A stretch of DNA of 64,000 nucleotides from Allosaccharopolyspora coralli (GTDB lineage: Bacteria; Actinomycetota; Actinomycetes; Mycobacteriales; Pseudonocardiaceae), in contig NZ_CP045929.1 of assembly GCF_009664835.1 (NCBI RefSeq), forward strand, positions 3,410,001 through 3,474,000, in the 5' to 3' direction. The position numbers and the translations under genes were made by a program. The notes beneath the pieces were generated by a model, which ran no database searches, was not told the DNA's origin, and saw nothing but the letters and a program-made list of their open reading frames with translations. Positions within the stretch are counted from its first letter, which is position 1; every line of letters starts with the position of its first letter. Shown piece by piece: positions 8,476 through 18,258 of the stretch.

Positions 8476-10830
8476 GTGGCTCCTCCCGCACACGCCAGCA
8501 CCCGGGAGCCTGCGGGCAACCTGCCGGTCGACGTGACGAGCTTCGTCGGGCGGCGCCGTGAGATCACGCTGACCAAGCGTCTTCTCGCCGAGTCCCGTGT
8601 GGTGACCCTCACCGGATCCGGCGGTGTCGGCAAGACACGGCTGGCCATTCGTGTCGCCACGAATGTCCGGCGCAACTTCCGCGACAAGGCCTGGTCCGTC
8701 GAGCTCGAGGACGTACGTGATCCGTCGCTGCTCGCCGACGCGGTCCGCGAGCAGCTCGGGCTGAGCACCCCGGAATCGCCGACGGACGTCGACGGTGTCG
8801 TCGACCAGCTTCGGCAGAGCGAGATGCTGCTCGTGCTGGACAACTGCGAGCACCTGATCGACGAGGCCGCGCTGTTCGTGGACACGGTGATCCGCCGCTG
8901 CCCCGGAGTCCGGATCCTCGCCACCAGCAGGCAGTCGCTCGGCGTCGCGGGTGAGAGCACGATGGTCGTGCCCCCGTTGCAGGTGCCGGACCCGGACCAC
9001 CTGCCTGCTCCCGAGTCCTACGAGCAGTTCGCCTCGGTGCGGTTGTTTCTCGACCGGGCGCGTGCGGTGCTGCCGGAACTGGAGGTCGACGCCCAGAACG
9101 GTCCGGCGCTGATGCGGCTGTGCCACCACCTGGACGGCAACCCGCTGGCGATCGAACTCGCCGCGGTGCGGTTGCGGTCGCTGTCGCTGGAGCAACTGGA
9201 GGAGCGGCTCGCGGAGCGCTACGACCTGCTCACCCAGGGTCGGCGCGGCGCCCCGTCTCGGCAGCAGACCCTGCAGGCACTGGTCGACTGGAGCTGGGAC
9301 CTGCTCACCGAGGGCGAACGCCGGGCGTGGGCGCGGATCTCGGTGTTCTCCGGCAGCTTCGAGCTGGAGGCCGCCGAACACGTCGCGGGCAACGGGCTCA
9401 GCCCGGTCGCGGTGCTCGGCGCGATGCATTCGCTGGTCGACAAGTCGGTCCTGCTGCGGGAGGAGACCGAGGGCGAGGTCCGGTACCGGCTGCTGCACAT
9501 CCTCCGGGACTACGGCCAGGAGCGCCTCGCCGAGTCCGGTGAGCAGCGGGCGGTGCGGCGCAAGCACTACCACTGGTTCGCGGGGCTGGTGAACCGGTTC
9601 GCCCGGGAGTGGATCGGTTCGGAGCAGGTCGCGTGGCTGGAACGGCTGCACAACGACCACGGCAACCTGCGGGCCGCGATGGACGCGGCGTTGGAGGACG
9701 ACGACGGAGTCACCACGGCACTGCTGATCGCGGTGCAGCTGACGCCGTACTGGACCGCGAGGGGACTCAACGGCGAGGCCAGGATGTGGCTGGAGAAGGG
9801 CCTGGAACGGTCGTCGACGCCGAGCCCGCAGCGGTCGGCGGCGGTTCGGGCGAACGCGTGGTTCGCCCTGTTGCAGGGTGACGTCCCCGCCGCCGACAAG
9901 CTGCTCGACCAGGCTGCGTCGGGACCGACGGGCAGCGTGGCCCAAGCGGCGTACCTCGCACAGGTCCGGGGGATGCGCGCGTTCTTCGTCGGAGACCTGT
10001 CCACGGCGACGACGCTGCTGGAGGACGCGCTGTCCGGGTTCCGTACCGCGCGGGCCGCGCAGGGCGAGCTGTTCGCCCTGTTCGGCCTGGGCTTCGTGCG
10101 GGGCATGACCGGCGAATCGGAGACGGGCCTGGTCCTGCTGGAGCAGGCGATCGCACTCAGTACGGACTACGACGAGGTGTTCTGGCGCGCGTACGCGTTG
10201 TGGGCGTCGGCACACGTCGAGTTCGAGCGGGGCAACCTCGAGCACGCGGAGAACGCGGCCAAGGACGCGTTGCGCCTCAAACGTCGGCTGGACAACCGGC
10301 TGGCGACCGCGTTCAGCTTCGGCACGCTCGCGTGGATCGCGCAGCGTCAACGGCGACCCGACCGGGCGGCGCGGTTGTTCGGCGCGTCCGCGGCGATGTG
10401 GGACGCGGTGCGGGCGGCGCCGGCGTTCTACGCGACGTTCGAGGCCGCGCACGTGCAACACGAGGAGGAGACGCGTACCGCGCTCGGTGACGACACCTTC
10501 GACCAGGAGTTCGAGCGCGGCTACCGGATGACCTCGGCCGGGGCGCTCGACTTCGCGCTCGAGGTCAAGAAGCGGCCGAAGCCGGCCCCGACGAAGGAGA
10601 CCGCCGGCGGGGACGAGGTGAAGCTGACTCGCCGCGAGCGGGAGATCGCCGCGCTGGTGGCCCAGGGGCGTACGAACAAGGAGATCGCGGAGAACCTCGT
10701 CATCGCGCAGCGCACGGTCGAGGGCCACGTGCAGCACATCCTCACCAAGCTCGATTTCAGCTCGCGCGCACAGATCGCCGGGTGGCTGGCGGGCCAGCAC
10801 ACCGGCGGTTCCGGTGATCAATCACCCTGA
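8476..10830 (+). CDS. Large ATPase-LuxR transcriptional regulator
   Basis: A 784-aa STAND-type regulator. The N-terminal NB-ARC-like ATPase has a Walker A GSGGVGKT (residues 47-54), Walker B MLLVLDNCEHL and a sensor RILATSRQSLGVAGE. It is followed by winged-helix text (QTLQALVDWSWDLLTEGERRAWARISVFSGSFELEAAE) and a long TPR-like helical region. The C-terminus is a LuxR helix-turn-helix (LTRREREIAALVAQGRTNKEIAENL, then RTVEGHVQHILTKLDF, about residues 715-760). This is the common actinobacterial architecture for signal-gated activators. The start is a GTG with no ribosome site. Its targets are unknown; the downstream transglycosylase is one candidate. Confidence 0.9.
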   Translation: MAPPAHASTREPAGNLPVDVTSFVGRRREITLTKRLLAESRVVTLTGSGGVGKTRLAIRVATNVRRNFRDKAWSVELEDVRDPSLLADAVREQLGLSTPESPTDVDGVVDQLRQSEMLLVLDNCEHLIDEAALFVDTVIRRCPGVRILATSRQSLGVAGESTMVVPPLQVPDPDHLPAPESYEQFASVRLFLDRARAVLPELEVDAQNGPALMRLCHHLDGNPLAIELAAVRLRSLSLEQLEERLAERYDLLTQGRRGAPSRQQTLQALVDWSWDLLTEGERRAWARISVFSGSFELEAAEHVAGNGLSPVAVLGAMHSLVDKSVLLREETEGEVRYRLLHILRDYGQERLAESGEQRAVRRKHYHWFAGLVNRFAREWIGSEQVAWLERLHNDHGNLRAAMDAALEDDDGVTTALLIAVQLTPYWTARGLNGEARMWLEKGLERSSTPSPQRSAAVRANAWFALLQGDVPAADKLLDQAASGPTGSVAQAAYLAQVRGMRAFFVGDLSTATTLLEDALSGFRTARAAQGELFALFGLGFVRGMTGESETGLVLLEQAIALSTDYDEVFWRAYALWASAHVEFERGNLEHAENAAKDALRLKRRLDNRLATAFSFGTLAWIAQRQRRPDRAARLFGASAAMWDAVRAAPAFYATFEAAHVQHEEETRTALGDDTFDQEFERGYRMTSAGALDFALEVKKRPKPAPTKETAGGDEVKLTRREREIAALVAQGRTNKEIAENLVIAQRTVEGHVQHILTKLDFSSRAQIAGWLAGQHTGGSGDQSP

Positions 10831-10918
10831 GTTTTCACTTTCCGTGACTTCGTCGTAATCAGTGTTCCCCTGATCGGCGGAAACTAGGTACCTATCCGAG
10901 TACTTGCCGTGATGCGCG

Positions 10919-10933
10919 CGTGACATTGTCACG
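10919..10933. promoter_or_regulatory. Palindrome CGTGACA-T-TGTCACG, operator candidate
   Basis: A perfect 7-bp dyad around one central T, 15 nt upstream of the GTG start of the transglycosylase gene. The position suits an operator or an mRNA hairpin. The binding protein is unknown. Confidence 0.4.
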
Positions 10934-10948
10934 GGGAGTGTTGAGCAG

Positions 10949-12052
10949 GTGAGCCCCGAAACCCCAGAGCCGTCCCCCGACCGGCTCAATACCCCCGATG
11001 CCATGCACGAAACGACGTCAGCCCCCGACGCCCAGTCGGAGGCCGGCACCGAGCAGGCGGAGTACACCGCGGCCACCCCCGAGGCCGTGGCGCACTCCTC
11101 CAGCAGCAGTGCGACCCCCGTCGGCGCCCATCGCCGTCGTGGGCGTTCCCGCGCGGTGCTCGACTGGTTGCGCGACCCGAGTAGCGGGTACCTGAGCCCA
11201 CTGCAGCGCGTCACCCCCCGGATGCGGCTGGTTCAGGTGGGCAGCGCCGTGGCCGCGGCAGGCGTCCTCGCCGCGACCGCAGGTGCCCTCGCCTCGGTAC
11301 CGCAGGACACGTCGGTCGCGTCGGCCACGTTCGTCCAACCGCTGGTCGAGCGCGACAACCAGGCCCCCGCAGGTGCCCAGGACCGCCAGGAGCAAGCCAA
11401 CCGGGACAACGCCGGAGCAGCAGGCCCCGGCAACGCCCCCGGCGCCCAGGCGAAGCAGAGCCCGGTCGAGGAGATCAAGTCGTGGTCGACGAAGTCGGCC
11501 GACACCATCCCCGTGTCCCAGAACGCCCTGCAGGCCTACGCCGAGGCCGAGCAGTCGCTGGAAGAGAAGCGGCCGAACTGCAACCTGCCGTGGAACCTGC
11601 TCGCCGGGATCGGCCGTATCGAGTCCAAGCACGGCGAGATCTTCGGCGCGAAGCTGAACGACGAGGGCAGCCCCACTGACCCGATCGTCGGGATCGCCCT
11701 CGACGGCAGCAGCGGCGTCAAGGCCATCACCGACACCGACGGCGGGAAGCTGGACGGTGACCCGGTGACCGACCGCGCCGTCGGTCCGATGCAGTTCATC
11801 CCCACCACCTGGGAGAAGTGGGGCATGGACGGCAACCACGACGGCAAGGTCGACCCCCAGAACCTCAACGACGCCGCGGCGTCCGCGGGCAACTACCTGT
11901 GCGGCGAGGGCGAGGCCCGCGACCTCTCCGGTGAGGACGCCCAGCGTGAGGCGCTGATGGAGTACAACCAGTCCGCCGAGTACGGGCAGGACGTATTGGA
12001 CGCCGCCGCCGAGTACGCGCAGGCAGGCGGGCCGCGGTCGGAACGGGGCTGA
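10949..12052 (+). CDS. Membrane-anchored lytic transglycosylase (SLT-like)
   Basis: A 367-aa cell-wall hydrolase. Residues 1-90 are a Ser/Ala/Pro-rich, disordered cytoplasmic part. One membrane helix follows near residues 92-117 (RLVQVGSAVAAAGVLAATAGALA), then a Gln/Ala/Asn-rich linker. The C-terminal half is a transglycosylase domain with NLPWNLLAGIGRIESKHGEIFG (catalytic Glu in RIESKHG), GPMQFIPTTWEKWGMDGN and a DPQNLNDAAASAGNYLC segment. It should cut glycan strands outside the membrane. The GTG at 10949 is the likely start; the ribosome site is weak (GGGGAG at a distance). Confidence 0.88.
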   Translation: MSPETPEPSPDRLNTPDAMHETTSAPDAQSEAGTEQAEYTAATPEAVAHSSSSSATPVGAHRRRGRSRAVLDWLRDPSSGYLSPLQRVTPRMRLVQVGSAVAAAGVLAATAGALASVPQDTSVASATFVQPLVERDNQAPAGAQDRQEQANRDNAGAAGPGNAPGAQAKQSPVEEIKSWSTKSADTIPVSQNALQAYAEAEQSLEEKRPNCNLPWNLLAGIGRIESKHGEIFGAKLNDEGSPTDPIVGIALDGSSGVKAITDTDGGKLDGDPVTDRAVGPMQFIPTTWEKWGMDGNHDGKVDPQNLNDAAASAGNYLCGEGEARDLSGEDAQREALMEYNQSAEYGQDVLDAAAEYAQAGGPRSERG

Positions 12053-12118
12053 CGTCGCGGTCGTGACGCGGCCGGGCCGGCGGAGCTTGTTCCCTCTCGG
12101 CTCCCCGGCCCGGTCCGG

Positions 12119-12856
12119 TCACACTTCGCTCGCGCTCCCCCGCTGCTCGCGACCGTCGGCGAGGCGGTCGAGCGTGCCTTCGAGCGACTCGGCGACCAGT
12201 TCTCGCATCGCCCCTTCCGCCCGGTGCGCGTCACCGCCGTGGATGCAGGCCGCGATCTCGCAGTGCAGTTGAACGGCCACCGGCCGAGGGGTGCTGGGCA
12301 TCAGGCCGTGCCCGGTCCGCCACCGCAACACCTCCGCCACCACCTCGTCGAGCTGCGCGAACATCTCGTTTCCCGAGGCACCGAGCACGAGCCCGTGGAA
12401 GGCGATGTCGGCCTCCAGGAAGGTGTCGAGATCACCGGTCCGGGCGGTCGCGGCCATCCGCTCCGAGAGCGTGAGCAACCGGGCCGTGTCCTGCGGCGGG
12501 GCCCGGCGAGCGGCAGCGGCAGCCGCTGCGGGCTCCACCGCCGTCCGCATCTCGACGAGCGTTTTGACCTGCGCTTCCCTGTCCGCGGCGAGGAGCCAGC
12601 GGATGAGATTCGGGTCGAACGCGTTCCACTCCGCGCGCGGGCGCACCACGATGCCGACCCGTTTCCGGCCGATGACGAGCCGGATCCCGGCCAGGGTGCG
12701 GACGACCTCACGGGCGACGCTACGGGAGATCGCGAACCGCTCTTCGAGTTCGTCGGTGCGCACGACGCTGCCCTCGGGGTGCACTCCCGCGGCGATCTCG
12801 TGGCCGAGTGCGTCCACGACCGTGTCGTGCAGCGCGCCCCCAGCGGTTCGGCTCAT
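12119..12856 (-). CDS. GntR (FadR-subfamily) transcriptional regulator
   Basis: A 245-aa regulator divergent from a gluconate-type permease, so it probably controls gluconate or sugar-acid uptake. The N-terminal winged helix is visible (LHDTVVDALGHEIAAGVHPEGSVV, then LEERFAISRSVAREVVRTLAGIRLVIGRKRVGIVV). The C-terminal FCD ligand domain has the usual Asp/His metal-site pattern (DIAFHGLVLGASGNEMF, HCEIAACIHGGDAHRAEGAMRELV). I took the ATG at 12856 because GGGAGGGAA precedes it at good spacing; an ATG at 12901 adds 15 residues outside the domain. Confidence 0.92.
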   Translation of the reverse strand: MSRTAGGALHDTVVDALGHEIAAGVHPEGSVVRTDELEERFAISRSVAREVVRTLAGIRLVIGRKRVGIVVRPRAEWNAFDPNLIRWLLAADREAQVKTLVEMRTAVEPAAAAAAARRAPPQDTARLLTLSERMAATARTGDLDTFLEADIAFHGLVLGASGNEMFAQLDEVVAEVLRWRTGHGLMPSTPRPVAVQLHCEIAACIHGGDAHRAEGAMRELVAESLEGTLDRLADGREQRGSASEV

Positions 12857-12929
12857 CGGGTTCCCTCCCGTCGGTGACGCCGAGCTTACGAGCGAGCGCA
12901 CGGCATCCTGGACATTTCGGCATACTAAA

Positions 12930-12945
12930 TCGGTTCACTAGCCGA
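12930..12945. promoter_or_regulatory. Dyad TCGGTT-N4-AGCCGA, GntR operator candidate
   Basis: A near-perfect 6-bp dyad (one mismatch) in an A/T-rich stretch between the GntR gene and the GntP permease gene. It is the only clear dyad in this 155-bp divergent intergenic region. Confidence 0.35.
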
Positions 12946-13011
12946 AAAAGTCATATTTAATGCCGGGCTTCTCCTATGCTCTGCCGCGCACCAGCCCAGC
13001 GAGGAGCCCTC

Positions 13012-14406
13012 ATGTCCCATCCCGGGTCCACCGAACTCCTGCTCGCCGCGCCTGCGGCGAGCTGGACCGCCCACGACACCCGCCTGCTGTCGGCCACGCT
13101 CGCCGGAATCGCCGTGATCGTGCTGCTGATCAGCTGGGCGAAGCTGCACCCGTTCCTGTCGCTCGCGCTCGGCGCGGGCACCCTCGGCGTGGTCGCAGGG
13201 ATGCCCTTCGGCGACCTCGTCGAGACGTTCACCGAGGGGCTCGGCTCCACCGTCGGCGAAGTCGGCCTGCTCGTGGCACTCGGCGCGATGCTCGGCAAGC
13301 TGCTCACCGACACCGGTGGCGCCGACGAGATCGTCGAGACGGTGCTCCGGCACACCACCCGCCGCAGCCTGCCGTGGGCGATGGTCTTCGTCGCCTCCCT
13401 GCTCGGACTGCCGATGTTCTTCGAGGTCGGCGTGGTCGTTCTCGTGCCGGTGGTGATCATGGTCGCGAGCCGGGCCGAACAGCCCGTCCTGCGCATCGGG
13501 ATTCCCGCGCTCGCCGGACTCTCCGTCCTGCACGGGCTGCTCCCGCCGCATCCGGGGCCACTCGCCGCGGTCGACGCGCTCGGAGTCGACCTCGGTCTCA
13601 CCCTCGCGGTGGGACTCGTCGTCGCGATCCCCACCGCGATCGTCTCCGGCCCGTTGTTCGGTTCCCTCATCGCACGTCGCGTCGAGGTGCCCACCCCCAC
13701 GCACCTACTCGGCGACGCGGAACGCGCACGACCCGGGCAACGTCCCGGCTTCGCGCTCGCCACGACGATGCTGCTAATGCCGGTCGTGCTCATGCTCGGC
13801 AAGTCGTTCGCCGACCTCACCCTCGCCGAAGGCTCCGCGGGCTACCTTGTGCTCGACACGGTGGGAACCCCGGTCGTGGCGCTCATGCTCACGGTGCTGA
13901 CCGCCGTCGTCGCGCTCGGCCGCGGCGCCCGGTTCAGCCGCACCCGCCTGGCCGACACCGTCGGCGGCGCGCTGCCCCCGATCGCCGGGATCATCCTGAT
14001 CGTCGGCGCGGGCGGCGGTTTCAAACAGACCCTGGTCGACTCCGGGGTCGACACGATGATCACCGACCTCGCCCGCGGTGCCTCGCTGTCGCCGCTGGTG
14101 CTCGCCTGGCTCATCGCGGTCGGCATCCGGGTCGCCACCGGCTCGGCGACCGTCGCCACGATCTCCGCCGCGGGCATCGTCGCTCCCCTCGTCGCAGGCA
14201 TGGACCCCGTGCAGGGCGCGCTCGTCGCGCTGGCCATCGGGTCCGGGTCGCTGTTCCTCTCGCACGTCAACGACGCCGGGTTCTGGCTGGTCAAGGAGTA
14301 CTTCGGAATGACCGTCGGGCAGACGCTGCGCAGCTGGTCGGTGATGGAGACGCTTCTGTCGGTGGTCTCGTTCGGGTTCATTCTGGTCATCGACCTCGTG
14401 CTGTAG
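13012..14406 (+). CDS. gntP: GntP family gluconate:H+ symporter
   Basis: A 464-aa permease with about 12-14 membrane helices, matching the GntP family in length and order of motifs. The N-terminal half carries LLVALGAMLGKLLTDTGGADEIVETVL and LFGLPMFFEVGVVVLVPV-type text (LLGLPMFFEVGVVVL). The middle has GLLPPHPGPLAAVDALG, a family signature. The C-terminal half has GGGFKQTLVDSGVD and GSATVATISAAGI followed by GSGSLFLSHVNDAGFWLVKEYF. The ATG at 13012 has GAGGAG upstream; the in-frame ATG at 12976 lacks one. No gluconate kinase lies next to it. Confidence 0.93.
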   Translation: MSHPGSTELLLAAPAASWTAHDTRLLSATLAGIAVIVLLISWAKLHPFLSLALGAGTLGVVAGMPFGDLVETFTEGLGSTVGEVGLLVALGAMLGKLLTDTGGADEIVETVLRHTTRRSLPWAMVFVASLLGLPMFFEVGVVVLVPVVIMVASRAEQPVLRIGIPALAGLSVLHGLLPPHPGPLAAVDALGVDLGLTLAVGLVVAIPTAIVSGPLFGSLIARRVEVPTPTHLLGDAERARPGQRPGFALATTMLLMPVVLMLGKSFADLTLAEGSAGYLVLDTVGTPVVALMLTVLTAVVALGRGARFSRTRLADTVGGALPPIAGIILIVGAGGGFKQTLVDSGVDTMITDLARGASLSPLVLAWLIAVGIRVATGSATVATISAAGIVAPLVAGMDPVQGALVALAIGSGSLFLSHVNDAGFWLVKEYFGMTVGQTLRSWSVMETLLSVVSFGFILVIDLVL

Positions 14407-14429
14407 CCGCCAACCTTTGATCTTGTTCC

Positions 14430-14605
14430 GACACCTGTCCGGGCACGGTCTCGCGTGTTCAGCACGGGCACGGTGAGGAGCTCCCGGGTTCCAGGCCGGC
14501 GCTCGCAAGGCCGGGGTCGCCGCGGCGTCCGTGCCGGTCTCAACTTCGCGAGCGGCTTGATGGGACGCCGGTACGCGACCACCACCGCAGACCACAGACA
14601 GCTTC
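14430..14605. repeat. Modular 3'-end repeat (copy 2)
   Basis: Shares long blocks with the copies at 7.4, 36.4 and 42.9 kb, including GGTCTCGCGTG-TCAGC, GCACGGTGAG-AGCTCC, GGTTCCAGG, CGCTCGCAAGGCCGGGG, and GGGACGCCGGT-CGACCACCACCGCAG. It begins just after the gntP stop codon. Confidence 0.7.
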
Positions 14606-14757
14606 GCACCGGGTCCGAAGCCGGGCGCTTGATCGACACTCCGCGTGCACGTCGGCACCCGGAGGACGGCGGTATATTGGAGGGTCGGGCCGAACGGCAC
14701 GTGACGGTCGTCCTGCCCGTTCCTCCGCAGACACGCCAGCACCAAGGTGGAGTCCCT

Positions 14758-17043
14758 TTGTCCCACGCCCGAGGTGACCGGGAGACCGTCCGTACCGCCG
14801 ACCTCGACGCCGAACAGCAGTACGTCTCGATGCTCTACGACAAGCTCGACGCGGTGCGTCGTGAGACGGCGCAACGGCTCGCCCGCACGCTGCGGGAAAC
14901 CGGCGGCACACCGCAGGCCCGCACCGAACGTGACGTGTCGACGACGATGTACACCGACACGCTCACGCAGCTCAGCGCGGTGGAGAACGGGTTGTGCTTC
15001 GGCAGGCTGGACCTCGACTCCGGCGAGGATTTCCACATCGGACGGATCGGCCTGTTCGACGAGGAACACGAGTACGAACCGTTGCTCATCGACTGGCGCG
15101 CCCCCGCGGCCCGCCCGTTCTACCTGGCGACCGCCGCGTCACGGGACGGCGTGCTGCGCCGCCGCCACATCCGCACCCGGCAGCGCACGGTGGTCGACCT
15201 CGAGGACGAGGTGCTCGACCTCGACGCCGCGCACGAGGGCAACGACCTCGGTCTCGCGGGTGAGGCGACGTTGCTGGCGGCGCTCGATGCGCGGCGCACC
15301 GGGCAGATGCGCGACATCGTGGCGACGATCCAGGCCGAACAGGACCGGATCATCCGCGCGCCCATGAACGGCGTGCTCGTCGTCCAGGGCGGCCCGGGTA
15401 CCGGCAAGACCGCGGTGGCGCTGCACCGTGCCGCCTACCTGCTGTACACCTTCCGCGAGCAGCTCTCCCGCCGGGGCGTGCTCGTGGTCGGGCCGAACAC
15501 GACGTTCCTCCGCTACATCGGGCAGGTCCTTCCGTCGCTGGGCGAAACGGGCGTGTTGCTGTCCACTGTGGGCCAGCTCTACCCCGGAATCGACGCCACG
15601 GCGGCGGAATCCCCGGCGTCCGCGGAGATCAAGGGGCGCCTCGACATGGTCAAGGTCCTCACCGCGGCGATGAAGGACCGCCAGCAGGTACCGAAGGACC
15701 ACATCGAGGTCAGCTTCGACCGGGAAGCACTGCGGTTCCACCGCAAGGACTGCATGCAGGCCCGCACCCGTGCCCGCCGTTCGCGGCGGCCGCACAACGA
15801 GGCGCGGCGGGTGTTCCGGACCGAGATGTTCACCGTGCTCACCGAACAGGTCGCCGACCGCCTTGGCCGGGACCTGCTCGACCAGCGCGACCTCGACGAG
15901 ATCAACACCGAGCTGCGCGCGGATCCGGCGGTGAACAAGGTTCTCGACGATCTGTGGCCGCAGCTGACTCCGCACGAGGTGCTCTCCGACCTGTGGAGCT
16001 CACCGGCCCGGCTGGCCACCGCGACCCGCAAGATCCTGGACGAGCGGGAGCGCGACTTGCTCTCGCGTCCTGCCACGGCGGAGTGGACGCCTGCGGATGT
16101 GCCGCTGCTCGACGAGCTCGCGGAGCTGCTTGGTGAGGACGATTCCGCCGCACGGGCGGAACAGGAGCGCGAAGAACGCGAACAGCTCGCCTACGCGCAA
16201 GGCGTCCTGCACATCATGGAGCAGGACGAAGAGATCGCGGACGAGGAGCGCCTCCGCGTGTCCGACGTTCTCGACGCCGAGTTGCTGGCGGAGCGCCACG
16301 AACACCGCAGTGAGCTCACCGCAGCCGAACGCGCGGCCGAGGACCGCACCTGGACGTTCGGGCACGTCATCGTCGACGAGGCACAGGAGCTGTCGGCGAT
16401 GGCGTGGCGAGTGCTCATGCGCCGCTGCCCGAGCAGGTCGATGACGCTGGTCGGCGACATCGCCCAGACCGGCGCCTCCGGTGGCGCCGAGTCGTGGGAC
16501 GCCGTGCTGTCCCCCTACGTCCGGCAACGCTGGCGCTACGAACAGCTCACCGTCAACTACCGCACGCCGTCCGAGATCATGAACATCGCGGCGGAGGTGC
16601 TGGCGGCCATGGACACCGAACTGAGCCCTCCGACCTCGGTGCGTTCCAGCGGGTTTCCGCCGTGGGTTCGGGAAATCGCCGACCCCGGCGTCGAACTCGG
16701 CGGGATCGTGAGCGAGGAGATCGCGGCCGTGGAAGGAACGGTCGCCGTACTCGTGCCGTCCGCGCTCCACGACGAGATCGGCGACTGGTTGGAGTCCGAA
16801 GTAGACTCCCTTGTTCTCGGGCGCACACCGGAAGACCTCGAGAGCAGCGCGGTGCTGCTCACCGTCGAACAAGCCAAGGGCCTGGAGTTCGACTCGGTCG
16901 TCGTGGTCGACCCCGAGGCGATGCTGGCCGACTCGCCGCACGGCACCAACGACCTCTACGTCGCGCTCACCCGTAGCACCCAACGCCTCGGCATCGTCCA
17001 CACCGGCACCCTCCCGGAGGCCCTCACGCCCCTCGCGGAGTGA
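14758..17043 (+). CDS. HelD/HelR-like UvrD-family ATPase (RNA polymerase recycling)
   Basis: A 761-aa superfamily 1 helicase of HelD/HelR type, which removes RNA polymerase from stalled complexes and in some actinobacteria gives rifamycin resistance. The N-terminal coiled-coil (EQQYVSMLYDKLDAVRRETAQRLART) fits HelD arms. Motif I is GGPGTGKTAVALHRAAYLLY, motif II IVDEAQELSAMAW, motif III TLVGDIAQTG, motif IV LTVNYRTPSEI, motif V TVEQAKGLEFDSVVVV and motif VI LYVALTRSTQRLGI. The TTG at 14758 is the best start: GGTGGAG lies just upstream and the protein then has family length. The open frame runs 101 codons further up through a repeat and is not coding there. Confidence 0.88.
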   Translation: MSHARGDRETVRTADLDAEQQYVSMLYDKLDAVRRETAQRLARTLRETGGTPQARTERDVSTTMYTDTLTQLSAVENGLCFGRLDLDSGEDFHIGRIGLFDEEHEYEPLLIDWRAPAARPFYLATAASRDGVLRRRHIRTRQRTVVDLEDEVLDLDAAHEGNDLGLAGEATLLAALDARRTGQMRDIVATIQAEQDRIIRAPMNGVLVVQGGPGTGKTAVALHRAAYLLYTFREQLSRRGVLVVGPNTTFLRYIGQVLPSLGETGVLLSTVGQLYPGIDATAAESPASAEIKGRLDMVKVLTAAMKDRQQVPKDHIEVSFDREALRFHRKDCMQARTRARRSRRPHNEARRVFRTEMFTVLTEQVADRLGRDLLDQRDLDEINTELRADPAVNKVLDDLWPQLTPHEVLSDLWSSPARLATATRKILDERERDLLSRPATAEWTPADVPLLDELAELLGEDDSAARAEQEREEREQLAYAQGVLHIMEQDEEIADEERLRVSDVLDAELLAERHEHRSELTAAERAAEDRTWTFGHVIVDEAQELSAMAWRVLMRRCPSRSMTLVGDIAQTGASGGAESWDAVLSPYVRQRWRYEQLTVNYRTPSEIMNIAAEVLAAMDTELSPPTSVRSSGFPPWVREIADPGVELGGIVSEEIAAVEGTVAVLVPSALHDEIGDWLESEVDSLVLGRTPEDLESSAVLLTVEQAKGLEFDSVVVVDPEAMLADSPHGTNDLYVALTRSTQRLGIVHTGTLPEALTPLAE

Positions 17044-17052
17044 GCCACGTCG

Positions 17053-17170
17053 GTGGGGCGAACGGCACTTTCGCCCCACCACACGAGGCGAACGTGCCGT
17101 TCGCCTCATCACCGCTCAGGTGCGAACGGCACTTTCGCCCCACGAGACGAGGCGAGAGTGCCGTTCGCAC
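17053..17170. repeat. GGCGAA palindrome repeat (locus 2, two hairpins)
   Basis: Two adjacent inverted repeats, each built from GGCGAA/TTCGCC units, starting 10 nt after the helicase stop. They probably act as terminator or 3' stabiliser. The second one begins GGTGCGAACGG, as does the second hairpin at 18.3 kb. Confidence 0.8.
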
Positions 17171-17284
17171 CTTTCGGCTCGTGTGGTGTGAGCTTCACCC
17201 GTAGTTGTCCACAGGGCATCGTTTTGTCCACAGCTTCACGATCGTGTCCTGGTGTCTGTCGGCCGTCCTGGCGACGCTGACGAC

Positions 17285-18258
17285 ATGAGGAAGCGGAGAA
17301 TCATCGATTGGGATCTCGTGGACAGCTGCGCGACGCGCGGAGTCATCACTGTTCGCGAACTCGAAGAACTGGGCGTGCCGCGGCAGACGATCTCCCGTCG
17401 GCTCCAGGCAGGTGGGCCGTGGACGCGTCTGTTACCGGGCGTGGCGCTGCTTGCCACCGGTCCACCCACCGTGGATCAACGTATCGAGGCGGCGCTGCGC
17501 TACGCGGGCCACGCCGCGACGGTGACCGGTCTCGCAGCAGCGGCCAAGCACGGCTTACGCCGGTCGCCACAGGTCGAGAGCGTGCACGTGCTCGTGCCAT
17601 CCGATCGGCGCCGCCGAGCTCAAGCTGAGTTCGTCCAGGTTGAGCGCACACAACGGCTGCCCGAGCCGGTCCACGTTCACACGACGCCCATCGCTCCGCT
17701 CCCCGCGCCGTGCTCGACGGCGCACGACGGTTCACCGAATTGGACCGAATCCGCGCACTGCTTGCCGAACCCGTACAACGCGGACTGACGACAGCGGACG
17801 AGTTGACCGCCGAACTCGAAGTCGGTTCACAGCGGGGAAGCGCGCGGGTCCGGGTGGTGCTCGAGGAGATGCGCGCGAATGTCCACTCTCCTGCCGAGTC
17901 CTGGGGTTACCGCATGGTCGAGGGAACAGCGTTCGCGGCGATGAGGTGGAACCCTCGTATCCTGGACCGGAACGGCCAGCTGCTCGGGATACCCGACGGG
18001 TGGATGGACGACGTGGCGCTCGCATGGCAGATCGACTCAAGGGAGTTCCACCTCGCTCCGGCGCACTACGAGGCGACCGTCCGCCGACACACCGCGATGA
18101 CCTCAGCGGGGATCACGGTCGTGCACACCCTGCCCTCGCAGCTTCGGAGGGAACCGTCCCAGGTGCTCCGCGATCTGCGTCGGGCCTACGAGCACGCACA
18201 GCGTCGGCCGCGTCCACCGGTCACGGCGGTCGCACAGACCGTCCCGCGCGCGGCATAA
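17285..18258 (+). pseudogene. AbiEi-like/DUF559-like gene, split by a frameshift
   Basis: Two overlapping open frames together make one typical actinobacterial protein of about 320 aa. The first frame (17285 to about 17701) has an AbiEi-type helix-turn-helix (VDSCATRGVITVRELEELGVPRQTISRRLQAGGPWTRLLPGV) and a middle region ending PIAPL. The second frame continues RAVLDGARRF and includes a nuclease-like end (WMDDVALAWQIDSREFHL, VVHTLPSQLR). The join needs one extra base in the CTCCCC run near 17700, so one C appears deleted. It is either a real recent frameshift or a sequencing error. The ATG at 17285 is the likely start. Confidence 0.7.

Noticed and set aside
8173-10821. 882-aa minus-strand frame
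   Set aside because: It is the antisense of the LuxR regulator gene, and its residues are Arg/Pro/Gly-rich, as for shadow frames in high-GC DNA.
14455-14757. N-terminal 101-codon extension of the helicase
   Set aside because: It lies in a dispersed repeat, has no ribosome site and would make the protein longer than the family. The TTG at 14758 has a good site.
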